A DNA stretch of 7,781 nt from Methanobacteriota archaeon (GCA_003229935.1 QIGD01000051.1:1-7781); one strand, 5' to 3'. Counted from the stretch's first letter, positions 1 to 6,172 are shown. Translations and numbers: made by a program. The notes: generated by a model from the letters alone, not told the origin.

Positions 1-120
1 TGCTGCCATAAATATATTACACAGGGGATTGATAAAAATAGGGTTGGGATACACCGATTTGATGCCTGTTCGAGGTCTAGCACAAGATACATCTATGACT
101 CAGGAAGTCCACGACTTTAG
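1..120 (+). CDS. tnpB: TnpB C-terminal tail (IS200/IS605 or IS1341-type element), 5' part outside window
   Basis: Frame 1 is open from the window edge to a TAG at 118-120 and encodes 39 residues. The tail reads VGIHRFDAC, then RSST, then DSGSPRL before the stop. This resembles the ends of many archaeal and cyanobacterial TnpB proteins, which carry a VGxxxxxACGDxSST stretch and finish in an ESGSP-type motif just before the terminal hairpin of the element. Here the usual CGD reads CSR, a small departure. TnpB is the RNA-guided nuclease of these elements; the RuvC and zinc-finger regions lie upstream of the window, so I cannot say whether the gene is intact. The stop codon lies inside the hairpin of the right end, as is usual for this family. 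The identification rests on recall of family C-termini and on the neighbouring hairpin. Confidence 0.68.
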   Translation, partial: CCHKYITQGIDKNRVGIHRFDACSRSSTRYIYDSGSPRL

Positions 121-128
121 TCGTGGGT
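107..128 (+). repeat. Subterminal hairpin of the IS right end
   Basis: Bases 109-115 and 120-126 pair perfectly around a TTTA loop, and two G.U pairs can extend the stem outward (107/128, 108/127). This is the structure recognised by the TnpA transposase in IS200/IS605 elements, and it contains the tnpB stop codon at 118-120. On the minus strand it would also lie just past the end of the regulator gene, where it might act as a transcript-end structure for that gene. Confidence 0.75.
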
Positions 129-134
129 AGTTCA

Positions 135-710
135 CTATAACTTAACTTTTGAGGCTTCATCCTTTTTATCCTCAATTATTCTCATTCTCAACTTTGAGTA
201 ATCCTCTCTGACTTCCACCTTCAGATTCATCCCGCGGAAAACCTCTTCCAGAAAAGTCTTTATAAACTTTTTAGTTACCTCAGAACTTAAGACGATTGTG
301 AACTCCGTATCAGAGTTTTTGCTGAGAGTAAACAGGTTACAGGCTTCAAGGCGCTGGAGCACTTTTATAGGTGAAACACCTCTTTCAGCAAACTGCTCTG
401 CATGTGACCTTGCCACAGTCCTATGGTCTTTCCAGAAGTCAGTTCTATCTCCACTGTTGACTTCCCTTAAGAAAAGCATCCAGTGATCAATATCAAGAAT
501 AATGTGCTCTCCGCTGGAAATCATCTCATGATAAAGACGGCCTGTTTCAGGATTGAATCTATAGATATTCCCATCCATAAGTTCAAAATAGCTTTTCAAA
601 GCCTCCCTTATAATTTCGGAATTACTTTTTCCTGTGTATTTCTTGTATTTCCTTAGAGACTCTTTGATTACTGGCCCTACTGAGATAGTCAATCTTTCAG
701 ATCCCTCCAT
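135..710 (-). CDS. Ribbon-helix-helix (CopG/MetJ/Arc-type) transcriptional regulator
   Basis: A 191-residue protein. Residues 5-44 fit a ribbon-helix-helix DNA-binding fold: a short strand (RLTISV), a first helix (about 14-25), a KSNS turn, and a second helix (SEIIREALKSYF). The remaining 145 residues form a charged alpha/beta domain with a cysteine-containing LEACNLFTLSK stretch and an IVLSSEVTKKFIKTFLEEVF helix; I recall similar proteins in euryarchaea but know no ligand. No membrane segment is present. The ATG at 708-710 is chosen because the RHH strand begins right after it; GGAG (minus strand, bases 723-726) lies 12 bases upstream, a rather long spacing. It ends in tandem stops (TAG then TGA) against the IS right end. 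It is divergent from nifH across 240 bases, so a role in nif regulation, autoregulation, or neither are all open; the location is the only evidence. Confidence 0.8.
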   Translation of the reverse strand: MEGSERLTISVGPVIKESLRKYKKYTGKSNSEIIREALKSYFELMDGNIYRFNPETGRLYHEMISSGEHIILDIDHWMLFLREVNSGDRTDFWKDHRTVARSHAEQFAERGVSPIKVLQRLEACNLFTLSKNSDTEFTIVLSSEVTKKFIKTFLEEVFRGMNLKVEVREDYSKLRMRIIEDKKDEASKVKL

Positions 711-730
711 AATTTTTGTTATCTCCGTGT

Positions 731-740
731 AAATATAAAG
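731..740 (-). promoter_or_regulatory. Possible TATA element for the RHH regulator gene
   Basis: On the minus strand this reads CTTTATATTT, a fair archaeal TATA box, centred about 25 bases from the ATG. If it is used, the transcript would start at or next to the start codon and be leaderless, leaving the GGAG at 723-726 outside the mRNA. A second AT-rich candidate (ATAAAATAT on the minus strand, around 759-767) would give a leader of about 25 bases that includes the GGAG. The sequence does not decide between them. Confidence 0.35.
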
Positions 741-761
741 TTATTTGAGCAGATTTAGGAT

Positions 762-769
762 ATTTTATG
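762..769 (-). promoter_or_regulatory. CATAAAAT motif copy (inverted), candidate operator
   Basis: ATTTTATG on the plus strand is the inverse of the CATAAAAT motif that occurs three more times closer to nifH. It is extended on its own strand to TCATAAAATA, like the copy at 837. It sits where it could overlap the promoter of the RHH gene, so it could serve autoregulation, or it could simply be part of that gene's TATA region. Confidence 0.3.
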
Positions 770-828
770 ATAATGCACACAATATTAAGAAAACTACTTA
801 TGAAATAATAAATTTGTATATAACCTCG

Positions 829-844
829 CATAAAATCATAAAAT
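829..844 (+). promoter_or_regulatory. Tandem CATAAAAT repeat, candidate operator upstream of the nifH promoter
   Basis: Two head-to-tail copies of CATAAAAT (829-836 and 837-844) lie about 35 to 50 bases upstream of the nifH TATA box and run on into further AAAAT units up to about 855. RHH proteins often bind short tandem or inverted sites as arrayed dimers, so this is a plausible target of the divergent regulator. A simple AT-rich slippage repeat is the alternative. Confidence 0.35.
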
Positions 845-875
845 AAAATAAAATATGAGTGTTTTTCTCAACTAC

Positions 876-887
876 CTTTATATATAT
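876..887 (+). promoter_or_regulatory. Archaeal-type TATA box of the nif operon
   Basis: CTTTATATATAT is the strongest TATA-like element ahead of nifH. By the usual archaeal spacing of about 25 bases, transcription would begin near 905-910, giving a leader of about 40 bases that carries the AAGGAGG ribosome binding site at 939-945. No clear purine-rich BRE precedes it (CAACTACC). I looked for the NrpR operator of methanogens (GGAA or GGTA, six bases, then TTCC or TACC) and did not find it. Confidence 0.6.
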
Positions 888-894
888 CTCATTT

Positions 895-904
895 CATAAA
901 ATCA
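895..904 (+). promoter_or_regulatory. CATAAAATCA motif copy between TATA box and predicted start of transcription
   Basis: The ten bases repeat exactly those at 829-838. The copy lies 8 bases past the TATA box, where a bound protein would block transcription start. The wider sequence ATTTCATAA (891-899) is also the exact inverse of TTATGAAAT at 798-806, so this copy takes part in both a direct and an inverted repeat. Confidence 0.35.
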
Positions 905-950
905 ATCGCTAAAAATTGGGAAATTTGTTATAGAATAAGGAGGAAAATTA

Positions 951-1772
951 ATGAGACAGGTGGCATTTTATGGAAAAGGTGGAATCGGTAAATCCACCAC
1001 GCAGCAGAACACTGCAGCATCTCTTGCCAGAATTGGTAAAAGAATTATGGTGGTAGGGTGTGACCCCAAGGCAGATTGTACAAGGCTACTTCTAAATGGT
1101 AGGAGGCAGCCCACAGTGCTGGATACTTTGAGGGAAGAAGGCCCGGAGAATGTAAGTCTTACTAAAGTTCTAGCAGACGGTTATGGTGGTGTAAAATGTG
1201 TAGAATCCGGTGGTCCCGAGCCAGGTGTAGGCTGCGGTGGTAGAGGTGTAATCACTTCGATTCAAACTCTGGAGAACCTTGGCGCCTACACAGATGATCT
1301 TGACTATGTTTTCTATGATGTTCTCGGTGATGTGGTCTGCGGTGGGTTTGCCATGCCTATCAGAGAAGGTTATGCAGAGGAGATATACATTGTTGTATCT
1401 GGCGAATATATGGCAATGTACGCTGCAAACAACATCTCAAAAGGTATCAAGAAGTTTGCAGCGAGGGGTCATGCACGCCTCGCAGGTATAGTATGTAACT
1501 CCAGACAGGTTGAGAATGAAAAAGAGCTTGTCGATGAGTTTGCAAGAAGACTCAATACAAAAATGATATACTTCATACCCAGGAGCAAGGATGTTCAGAA
1601 GGCAGAGATAAACAAGAAGACTGTTATCGACTACGATCCCAATATGCCTCAGGCTCAGGAGTATCTGAATCTGGCAAAGATAATAGAAGAAAACAAAGAC
1701 TTCAGAGTGCCAACTCCTATAACCATTGATGAGCTTGAAGACCTGATGAAAGAATTCGGTATTGTGGATTAG
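951..1772 (+). CDS. nifH: Nitrogenase iron protein (dinitrogenase reductase) NifH
   Basis: A 273-residue Fe protein, which as a homodimer passes electrons to the NifDK component with ATP hydrolysis in the cytoplasm. The P-loop is at residues 8-16 (GKGGIGKST), switch I around 37-43 (CDPKADC), and the 4Fe-4S ligands are Cys95 (GVGCGGRG) and Cys130 (DVVCGGFAMP). Arg98 matches the arginine that is ADP-ribosylated in bacteria that have DraT. The stretch GAYTDDLDYVFYDVLGDVV and the ending without a long tail are more like the NifH of methanogens and of alternative (AnfH/VnfH) systems than that of Azotobacter NifH. The ATG at 951 follows AAGGAGG (939-945) by 5 bases. The gene stops with TAG at 1770-1772, and the ribosome binding site of nifI1 overlaps that stop. 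Confidence 0.97.
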   Translation: MRQVAFYGKGGIGKSTTQQNTAASLARIGKRIMVVGCDPKADCTRLLLNGRRQPTVLDTLREEGPENVSLTKVLADGYGGVKCVESGGPEPGVGCGGRGVITSIQTLENLGAYTDDLDYVFYDVLGDVVCGGFAMPIREGYAEEIYIVVSGEYMAMYAANNISKGIKKFAARGHARLAGIVCNSRQVENEKELVDEFARRLNTKMIYFIPRSKDVQKAEINKKTVIDYDPNMPQAQEYLNLAKIIEENKDFRVPTPITIDELEDLMKEFGIVD

Positions 1773-1784
1773 GAGGATTAAAAA

Positions 1785-2102
1785 ATGAAGATGATAAGAG
1801 CAATAATAAGACCTGAAAAGATCGAAGATGTAGCTTCATCCCTTGCAGCCGCTGGATTTCCTGCGCTGACAAAAATAGATGTTTATGGTAGAGGTAAGCA
1901 GCGTGGCATTACTGTTGATTCCATTCATTATGAAGAGCTTCCAAAGACTATGATTATTATAGTTGTGGAAGATGACGAGGTTGAAAAAGTGGTAAGCAAT
2001 ATTCAGGTCTCTTCATTAACTGGCCACTACGGTGACGGTAAAATTTTTGTTAGCCCTGTTGACACTGCCTACACAATCAGGACAGGTAATGAGGAGTTGT
2101 AG
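1785..2102 (+). CDS. nifI1: PII-family nitrogenase regulator NifI1
   Basis: A 105-residue GlnB-like protein. The fold is marked by the start MKMIRAIIRPEKIEDV, a shortened T-loop region at about 35-53 (GRGKQRGITVDS then ELPKTM) and the GDGKIFV motif at 83-89 that lines the nucleotide site. In methanogens NifI1 and NifI2 form a hetero-oligomer that binds NifDK and stops activity when fixed nitrogen is available; 2-oxoglutarate and ATP relieve this. The Tyr51 uridylation site of bacterial GlnB has no obvious match. It starts 12 bases after nifH, with AGGAGG at 1771-1776 placed 8 bases ahead of the ATG, and is followed after 2 bases by nifI2. Confidence 0.93.
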   Translation: MKMIRAIIRPEKIEDVASSLAAAGFPALTKIDVYGRGKQRGITVDSIHYEELPKTMIIIVVEDDEVEKVVSNIQVSSLTGHYGDGKIFVSPVDTAYTIRTGNEEL

Positions 2103-2104
2103 TC

Positions 2105-2467
2105 ATGAAAGAGATTGTTGCTTTCATAAGAATCAACAAAACTCAGAGGACAAGAGATGCACTGGCTGAGAAGGGTTATTACTCCATGACAGTTAACAAT
2201 GCTCTTGGCAGAGGGCGACAGAAAGGACTTCAATATGAAATCAGTGGCGAACCGGTGAAGGAGTACGAAAAAGGCACAAGGTTAAACTATATACCAAAGA
2301 GGATGGTCATTCTGGTAACAAATGATGACAAGGTGGAGGAAGTGGTGAGTACCATCATTGATGCAAATAAAACAGGCAATATAGGTGATGGCAAGGTCTT
2401 CGTGTGTCCTATTGAAGATGCAGTCAGGGTAAGAACAAATGAAAAAGGTGAGAGAGCAATTCTCTGA
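2105..2467 (+). CDS. nifI2: PII-family nitrogenase regulator NifI2
   Basis: A 120-residue GlnB-like partner of NifI1. Its T-loop region (about 35-64, GRGRQKG to NYIPKRM) is longer than that of NifI1, as expected for NifI2, and GDGKVFV is at 94-100. The LNYIPKRM stretch is typical of NifI2 proteins. Known role: post-translational nitrogenase switch-off together with NifI1, sensing 2-oxoglutarate. The ATG at 2105 lies 2 bases past the nifI1 stop; the ribosome binding site GAGGAG (2091-2096) is inside the end of nifI1, so translation of the two is likely coupled and their amounts matched. Confidence 0.93.
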   Translation: MKEIVAFIRINKTQRTRDALAEKGYYSMTVNNALGRGRQKGLQYEISGEPVKEYEKGTRLNYIPKRMVILVTNDDKVEEVVSTIIDANKTGNIGDGKVFVCPIEDAVRVRTNEKGERAIL

Positions 2468-2494
2468 TGCCATAACAGTAAAGGAGTGTATCAT

Positions 2495-3385
2495 ATGGAT
2501 TATAAAAAATATATAGAGTTTAAGGAAAGCTGTGTTCCCAAGGTGAAGGACCACCCATGTTACAGCAAAGAGGCTCACAACAAATTTGGAAGGATCCATG
2601 TCCCTGTGGCTCCCAAATGCAATGTTCAGTGTAACTATTGTGTGCGCAAGTATGACTGCGCCAATGAGAACCGCCCAGGAGTTACCACTAGGGTGATATC
2701 TCCTGACGAGGCAATGCAAACAATAGAACAGGCTATTAAAATGGAACCCAGAATTAGGGTTATGGGCATAGCTGGCCCAGGCGACCCTCTCGCCAATACT
2801 GCAACTTTTGAAACACTTGCGAAGACAAAGGAAGAATTTCCCTACCTTACAAGATGCCTGTCAACCAACGGGCTTGCTTTACCTGAAAGAATTGATGAAC
2901 TTGATAGAGCAGGAATTACCACTCTAACAATAACCATAAATGCCGTTGACCCGGAGATTGGAAAGAAGATTTACTCTTTTGTAAAATATGGTAATAAAAC
3001 CTACAGGGGTAGAGAGGCCTTTGAAATTCTGAGTAAAAATCAGCTAGCCGGGTTAAAGGAGGCTTCAAAGCGTGGAATGGTTGTGAAGGTGAACTCGGTT
3101 CTGATTCCTGGCATAAATGACAAACATCTTGTAGAGGTTGCTAAGGTAGTAAGAGAACTCGGTGCCTATACTATGAATGTAATGCCTCTGATACCCCAGG
3201 GTAATTTCAAGGACATCCCTGCTCCCACGGCAGAAGAGGTCAACAGAATAAGAGACGAGTGTGAGGCCGTAATCAAACAGTTCAGAAACTGCATCCAGTG
3301 CAGAGCTGATGCTATAGGTGTGCCTGGGGAAGAAGGTTGCGGTGCAAACATACTGGAAAAAATAGAAATTATAAAAATGGATTGA
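2495..3385 (+). CDS. nifB: Nitrogenase cofactor biosynthesis radical SAM protein NifB (single-domain)
   Basis: A 296-residue radical SAM enzyme that fuses two 4Fe-4S clusters and inserts carbide and a sulfur atom to give NifB-co (8Fe core), the precursor of all nitrogenase cofactors. Cys42, Cys46 and Cys49 (CNVQCNYC) bind the SAM cluster. Around them are the NifB-specific HPCYSKEAH (20-28), RKYDCANENRPGV, GPGDPL (94-99), Cys121 (TRCLSTNGL) and the C-terminal CIQCRADAIGVPGEE (266-280), which separate NifB from other radical SAM proteins. There is no NifX-like C-terminal domain, the archaeal form. ATG 2495 is preferred over the GTG at 2486 because AAGGAG (2481-2486) is spaced 8 bases from the ATG and overlaps the GTG. 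Its position between nifI2 and nifD is unusual. Confidence 0.95.
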   Translation: MDYKKYIEFKESCVPKVKDHPCYSKEAHNKFGRIHVPVAPKCNVQCNYCVRKYDCANENRPGVTTRVISPDEAMQTIEQAIKMEPRIRVMGIAGPGDPLANTATFETLAKTKEEFPYLTRCLSTNGLALPERIDELDRAGITTLTITINAVDPEIGKKIYSFVKYGNKTYRGREAFEILSKNQLAGLKEASKRGMVVKVNSVLIPGINDKHLVEVAKVVRELGAYTMNVMPLIPQGNFKDIPAPTAEEVNRIRDECEAVIKQFRNCIQCRADAIGVPGEEGCGANILEKIEIIKMD

Positions 3386-3397
3386 AGGAGGTAGAAA

Positions 3398-4804
3398 ATG
3401 CTTCTAAAATGCGACAAGACAATACCTGAAAGAAAAAAACATATTGTTATAAAAGGAGAGAATGGCTGTGGCGGTGATTCCTCAGGTTGTGAGATAGCCT
3501 GCAATGTTCCCACCACACCAGGTGATATGACTGAAAGAGGCTGCACCTATGCTGGCTGTAGAGGTGTGGTAGGCGGTCCTGTAAAGGATGTTATCCAGAT
3601 GACCCATGGACCAATAGGCTGTGCCTACTACTCGTGGGGTTACAGACCACATCTTGCTGATTCAGATTTCCACATGAAGTATATATTTGTAAGCGATATA
3701 GACGAATCGAATATTATCTTTGGTGGTGAGAAGAAACTTCTCCAGTCTATTATAGAGGCTTCCAAAGAGTTTCCAGAAGCTAAAGGTGTTTTTGTTTACA
3801 ACACATGTCCTACTGCCCTGATTGGTGATGATGGCAAATATATTGCAAAGGCTGCCCAGGAAAAGATAGGCAAACCAGTAGTTTTCTTTCCCTGTGAGGG
3901 TTTCAGAGGTGTGAGCCAATCCCAGGGGCACCATGTGGGTAATATGACTATATTCGATACACTTGTGGGTTCTGTTGAACCTGAAGAGGATTATGCTTAC
4001 TCAATAAACATTGTTGGTGACTATAATATTAAAAATGACGAGAAAACCTTCGAACATCTTTTTGAAGACATGGGCGTGAATATAATTACGCGTTTTACCG
4101 GCAATGTTTCAATAGATGACTTGAAGATTATGCACAAGGCACAGCTCAATGTTGTGCACTGCCAGAGGTCAGCCACCTATATTGCAGACATGATGAGAGA
4201 AAAGTACAACACCCCATCTATCAATGTAACCCTATGGGGCATAAGTAATATGTCAAATGCTCTCCGTGATGTTGCCAAGTTTTTCGGCCTTGAGAAGGAA
4301 GCTGAGAGGATAATAAATACGGAGACTGCAAAGATCAAGCCAAAAATAGAGTACTATAAGAAGCGTCTTGAGGGTAAGACTGTTTTCATCTATCAGGGTG
4401 CTCCAAGGGCATGGCACTGGCCAGACCTTATGAGAGAACTTGGCATGGAGGTTGTTGTTGCTGCCACAACTTTCGGACATGAGGACGACTATGATAAGAT
4501 TTTCAAAAAAGTTAAGAAAGGTACTCTTGTGATTGACAATCCCAATGCTATGGAACTGGAAGAAATTATTGAAACCTATAAGCCCGACCTGTTTATTTCA
4601 GGTAATAAAGAGAAGTATCTGGCTTACAAGCTGGGCACATCCTTTGTAAATGGACACACCTACGAAACAGGACCTTATGCCGGTTACTCGGGCATGGTAA
4701 ATTTCGCCAGAGATATAGATAGAGCAATAAATACTCCTGTATGGGAGATGCTAAGAGAAAAGGCATGGCCAGTAAAAAATAATTCAAATCCTGAGGTGGT
4801 TTGA
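3398..4804 (+). CDS. nifD: Nitrogenase catalytic component alpha chain NifD (basal or Vnf-like type)
   Basis: A 468-residue alpha subunit of the N2-reducing heterotetramer. P-cluster cysteines are Cys49, Cys75 and Cys137; cofactor ligands are Cys255 (VVHCQRS) and His420 (NGHTYETGPY). Residues that shape the active site in Azotobacter NifD are matched: Val57 (Val70), Arg83 (Arg96), Gln174 (Gln191), His178 (His195) and Arg337 (Arg359). The start CDKTIPERKKH, the PRAWHW motif (336-341) and the short HTYETGPY, which lacks the Trp444 position, are like VnfD/AnfD, whereas CEGFRGVSQSxGHH (166-179) is like NifD. Cys24, Cys31 and Cys35 form an odd cysteine-rich N-terminal stretch. The ATG follows AAGGAGGT (3385-3392) by 5 bases. 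The stop TGA is directly followed by the nifK start. Metal use (Mo or other) cannot be settled by eye. Confidence 0.94.
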   Translation: MLLKCDKTIPERKKHIVIKGENGCGGDSSGCEIACNVPTTPGDMTERGCTYAGCRGVVGGPVKDVIQMTHGPIGCAYYSWGYRPHLADSDFHMKYIFVSDIDESNIIFGGEKKLLQSIIEASKEFPEAKGVFVYNTCPTALIGDDGKYIAKAAQEKIGKPVVFFPCEGFRGVSQSQGHHVGNMTIFDTLVGSVEPEEDYAYSINIVGDYNIKNDEKTFEHLFEDMGVNIITRFTGNVSIDDLKIMHKAQLNVVHCQRSATYIADMMREKYNTPSINVTLWGISNMSNALRDVAKFFGLEKEAERIINTETAKIKPKIEYYKKRLEGKTVFIYQGAPRAWHWPDLMRELGMEVVVAATTFGHEDDYDKIFKKVKKGTLVIDNPNAMELEEIIETYKPDLFISGNKEKYLAYKLGTSFVNGHTYETGPYAGYSGMVNFARDIDRAINTPVWEMLREKAWPVKNNSNPEVV

Positions 4805-6172
4805 TTGAGTACAGTAACAAAACAAAAAAGAGCAGTGGCTATCAATCCTACGCGCTCCTGTGCACCCATAGGTGCAATGCTGGCAACTTATGGTGTCCAC
4901 GGCGCTCTGACAATAAACCATGGTTCACAGGGTTGTGCCACCTACCCAAGGCATCAGATGGCAAGGCACTTCCGCGAGCCCATAGAGGTAGCCACAACAT
5001 CGCTGACAGAGAAAACAACAATTTACGGTGGGAGAGACAATCTCATTGCTGCTATGGAAAATGTCTATGAGAGGTACCATCCCACTATGATTACAGTATG
5101 CAGCACCTGTCTCTCAGAGACCATAGGCGATGATATAACAGGTATAGTAGATGAATTCATTGAGGGACATCCAGATGTTGACATACCCATCATCACGGTG
5201 AACACGCCTTCGTATATAGGCACCCATATAACAGGCTTTGACAACTTCCTCAAAACCGTGGCTGTGGATTTTCCTGTGAAGGATAAGCCTAACGGAAAGG
5301 TAAATATTATGCCTGGGTGGGTGAATCCCGGTGATATAAGGGAAATCGAGGCTATGACCCGAAAGATGGGCATAGAAGGTATATTCCTTACAGATTATTC
5401 AGACACCCTCGATGGCGGTATATATCGTCCAAAGCCTCAATTCCCAAAAGGTGGCACAACAATTGAAGAACTAAGAGATTCTGCCAATTCTCTTGCAACA
5501 ATTGCGCTGCAGAAGCATGTTGGTGGTGAAGCCGCAGAGATATACGAGAAGCAATACGGCATTCCTGCCTATACTCTACCCATGCCTATTGGTATTGAGA
5601 ATACTGATAAATTTATTAAAACTCTATCAAAGGTAACTGGTAGAGAAATATCAGAAGAGCTCCGTGACGAGAGAGCAAGGCTTCTTGATGCCATTATTGA
5701 TGCGCATATGTTCTTAACCAGCCTCAAAGTGGCTATTTTCGGTGACCCAGATGTCGTTGAAGGTCTGGTGCGTCTGGCTGCAGAGATAGGTTTGGAACCC
5801 AAGTTTGCTCTTACATCTTCCGACTTCAAACCATGGGGAGAAGATATGATGAAACTCTCAGACGAGTTAGGACTGGACATGGAGATAATGATGAAATCAG
5901 ACCTTCATGAACTATACAAAAAGATAAAGGAGGAGCCAGTTGACCTCATCTTTGGCACGTCTAAGGGTAGATTCATAGAGGAAGACCTAGATATACCATT
6001 GATAAGAATGGGTTTCCCGATAGAGGACCGCTTCGGGTATCACAGGAGAGCTATAGTCGGCTACAGAGGCGGTATATATCTTGTGGATAAAATTACAAAT
6101 GCGGTACTCGCAAAGAAGGGTTTGGTTGTGAGCAACACACTGCTGGAGAAACCTGTAGAAGGGGCTGATTAA
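4805..6172 (+). CDS. nifK: Nitrogenase catalytic component beta chain NifK
   Basis: A 455-residue beta subunit that shares the P-cluster with NifD. P-cluster ligands are Cys19 (PTRSCAPIGA), Cys44 (HGSQGC) and Cys102 (STCLSETIGDD), with Ser136 (NTPSYIG) matching the serine that can bind the oxidised cluster; Cys99 is an extra nearby cysteine. The N-terminus is about 50 residues shorter than in Azotobacter NifK, and PGWVNPGD (170-177) recalls VnfK/AnfK. GGTTIEEL and the RMGFPIEDRFG C-terminal region are general NifK features. The start is TTG at 4805, directly after the nifD TGA with no gap; GAGGTGGT at 4793-4800 is the ribosome binding site. No ATG or better GTG exists nearby in frame. No delta subunit (vnfG/anfG) lies between D and K. 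Confidence 0.94.
   Translation: MSTVTKQKRAVAINPTRSCAPIGAMLATYGVHGALTINHGSQGCATYPRHQMARHFREPIEVATTSLTEKTTIYGGRDNLIAAMENVYERYHPTMITVCSTCLSETIGDDITGIVDEFIEGHPDVDIPIITVNTPSYIGTHITGFDNFLKTVAVDFPVKDKPNGKVNIMPGWVNPGDIREIEAMTRKMGIEGIFLTDYSDTLDGGIYRPKPQFPKGGTTIEELRDSANSLATIALQKHVGGEAAEIYEKQYGIPAYTLPMPIGIENTDKFIKTLSKVTGREISEELRDERARLLDAIIDAHMFLTSLKVAIFGDPDVVEGLVRLAAEIGLEPKFALTSSDFKPWGEDMMKLSDELGLDMEIMMKSDLHELYKKIKEEPVDLIFGTSKGRFIEEDLDIPLIRMGFPIEDRFGYHRRAIVGYRGGIYLVDKITNAVLAKKGLVVSNTLLEKPVEGAD

Larger units (their letters stand above)
1..135 (+). mobile_element. Right end of an IS200/IS605-family insertion sequence, with probable 3' part of its omega RNA
   Basis: A perfect 7-bp hairpin (CCACGAC at 109-115, GTCGTGG at 120-126, loop TTTA) is followed by GTAGTTCAC ending at 135. 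A GAAGYCCACGACTTTAGTCGTGGG-like hairpin then a short TTCAC or TTGAC-type end is the standard right end of these elements, which transpose as single strands and have no terminal inverted repeats. In this family the 3' end of tnpB and the right end are transcribed as the guide (omega) RNA, whose guide is the flanking host sequence. The element's boundary therefore falls at about 135, exactly at the stop codon of the minus-strand regulator gene. The exact cleavage base is not determinable from one end. Confidence 0.65.

Noticed and set aside
298..486. Plus-strand frame of 62 codons inside the RHH gene
   Set aside because: Antisense to the RHH regulator, with no clear ribosome binding site or domain.
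846..950. NrpR operator (GGAA/GGTA-N6-TTCC/TACC) at the nifH promoter
   Set aside because: The only TACC (873-876) and GGAA (919-922) near the promoter lack the matching half-site at six bases.
2486..2494. GTG at 2486 as an upstream start for nifB
   Set aside because: It overlaps the AAGGAG ribosome binding site (2481-2486), which is spaced correctly for the ATG at 2495.
3166..3546. Minus-strand open frame of 126 codons across the nifB-nifD junction
   Set aside because: It lies antisense to strongly conserved NifB and NifD sequence and has no recognisable domain; it is a shadow of the codon pattern.
4801..5070. Plus-strand frame of 89 codons over the start of nifK
   Set aside because: It is out of frame with the well-conserved NifK N-terminus and shows no family resemblance.
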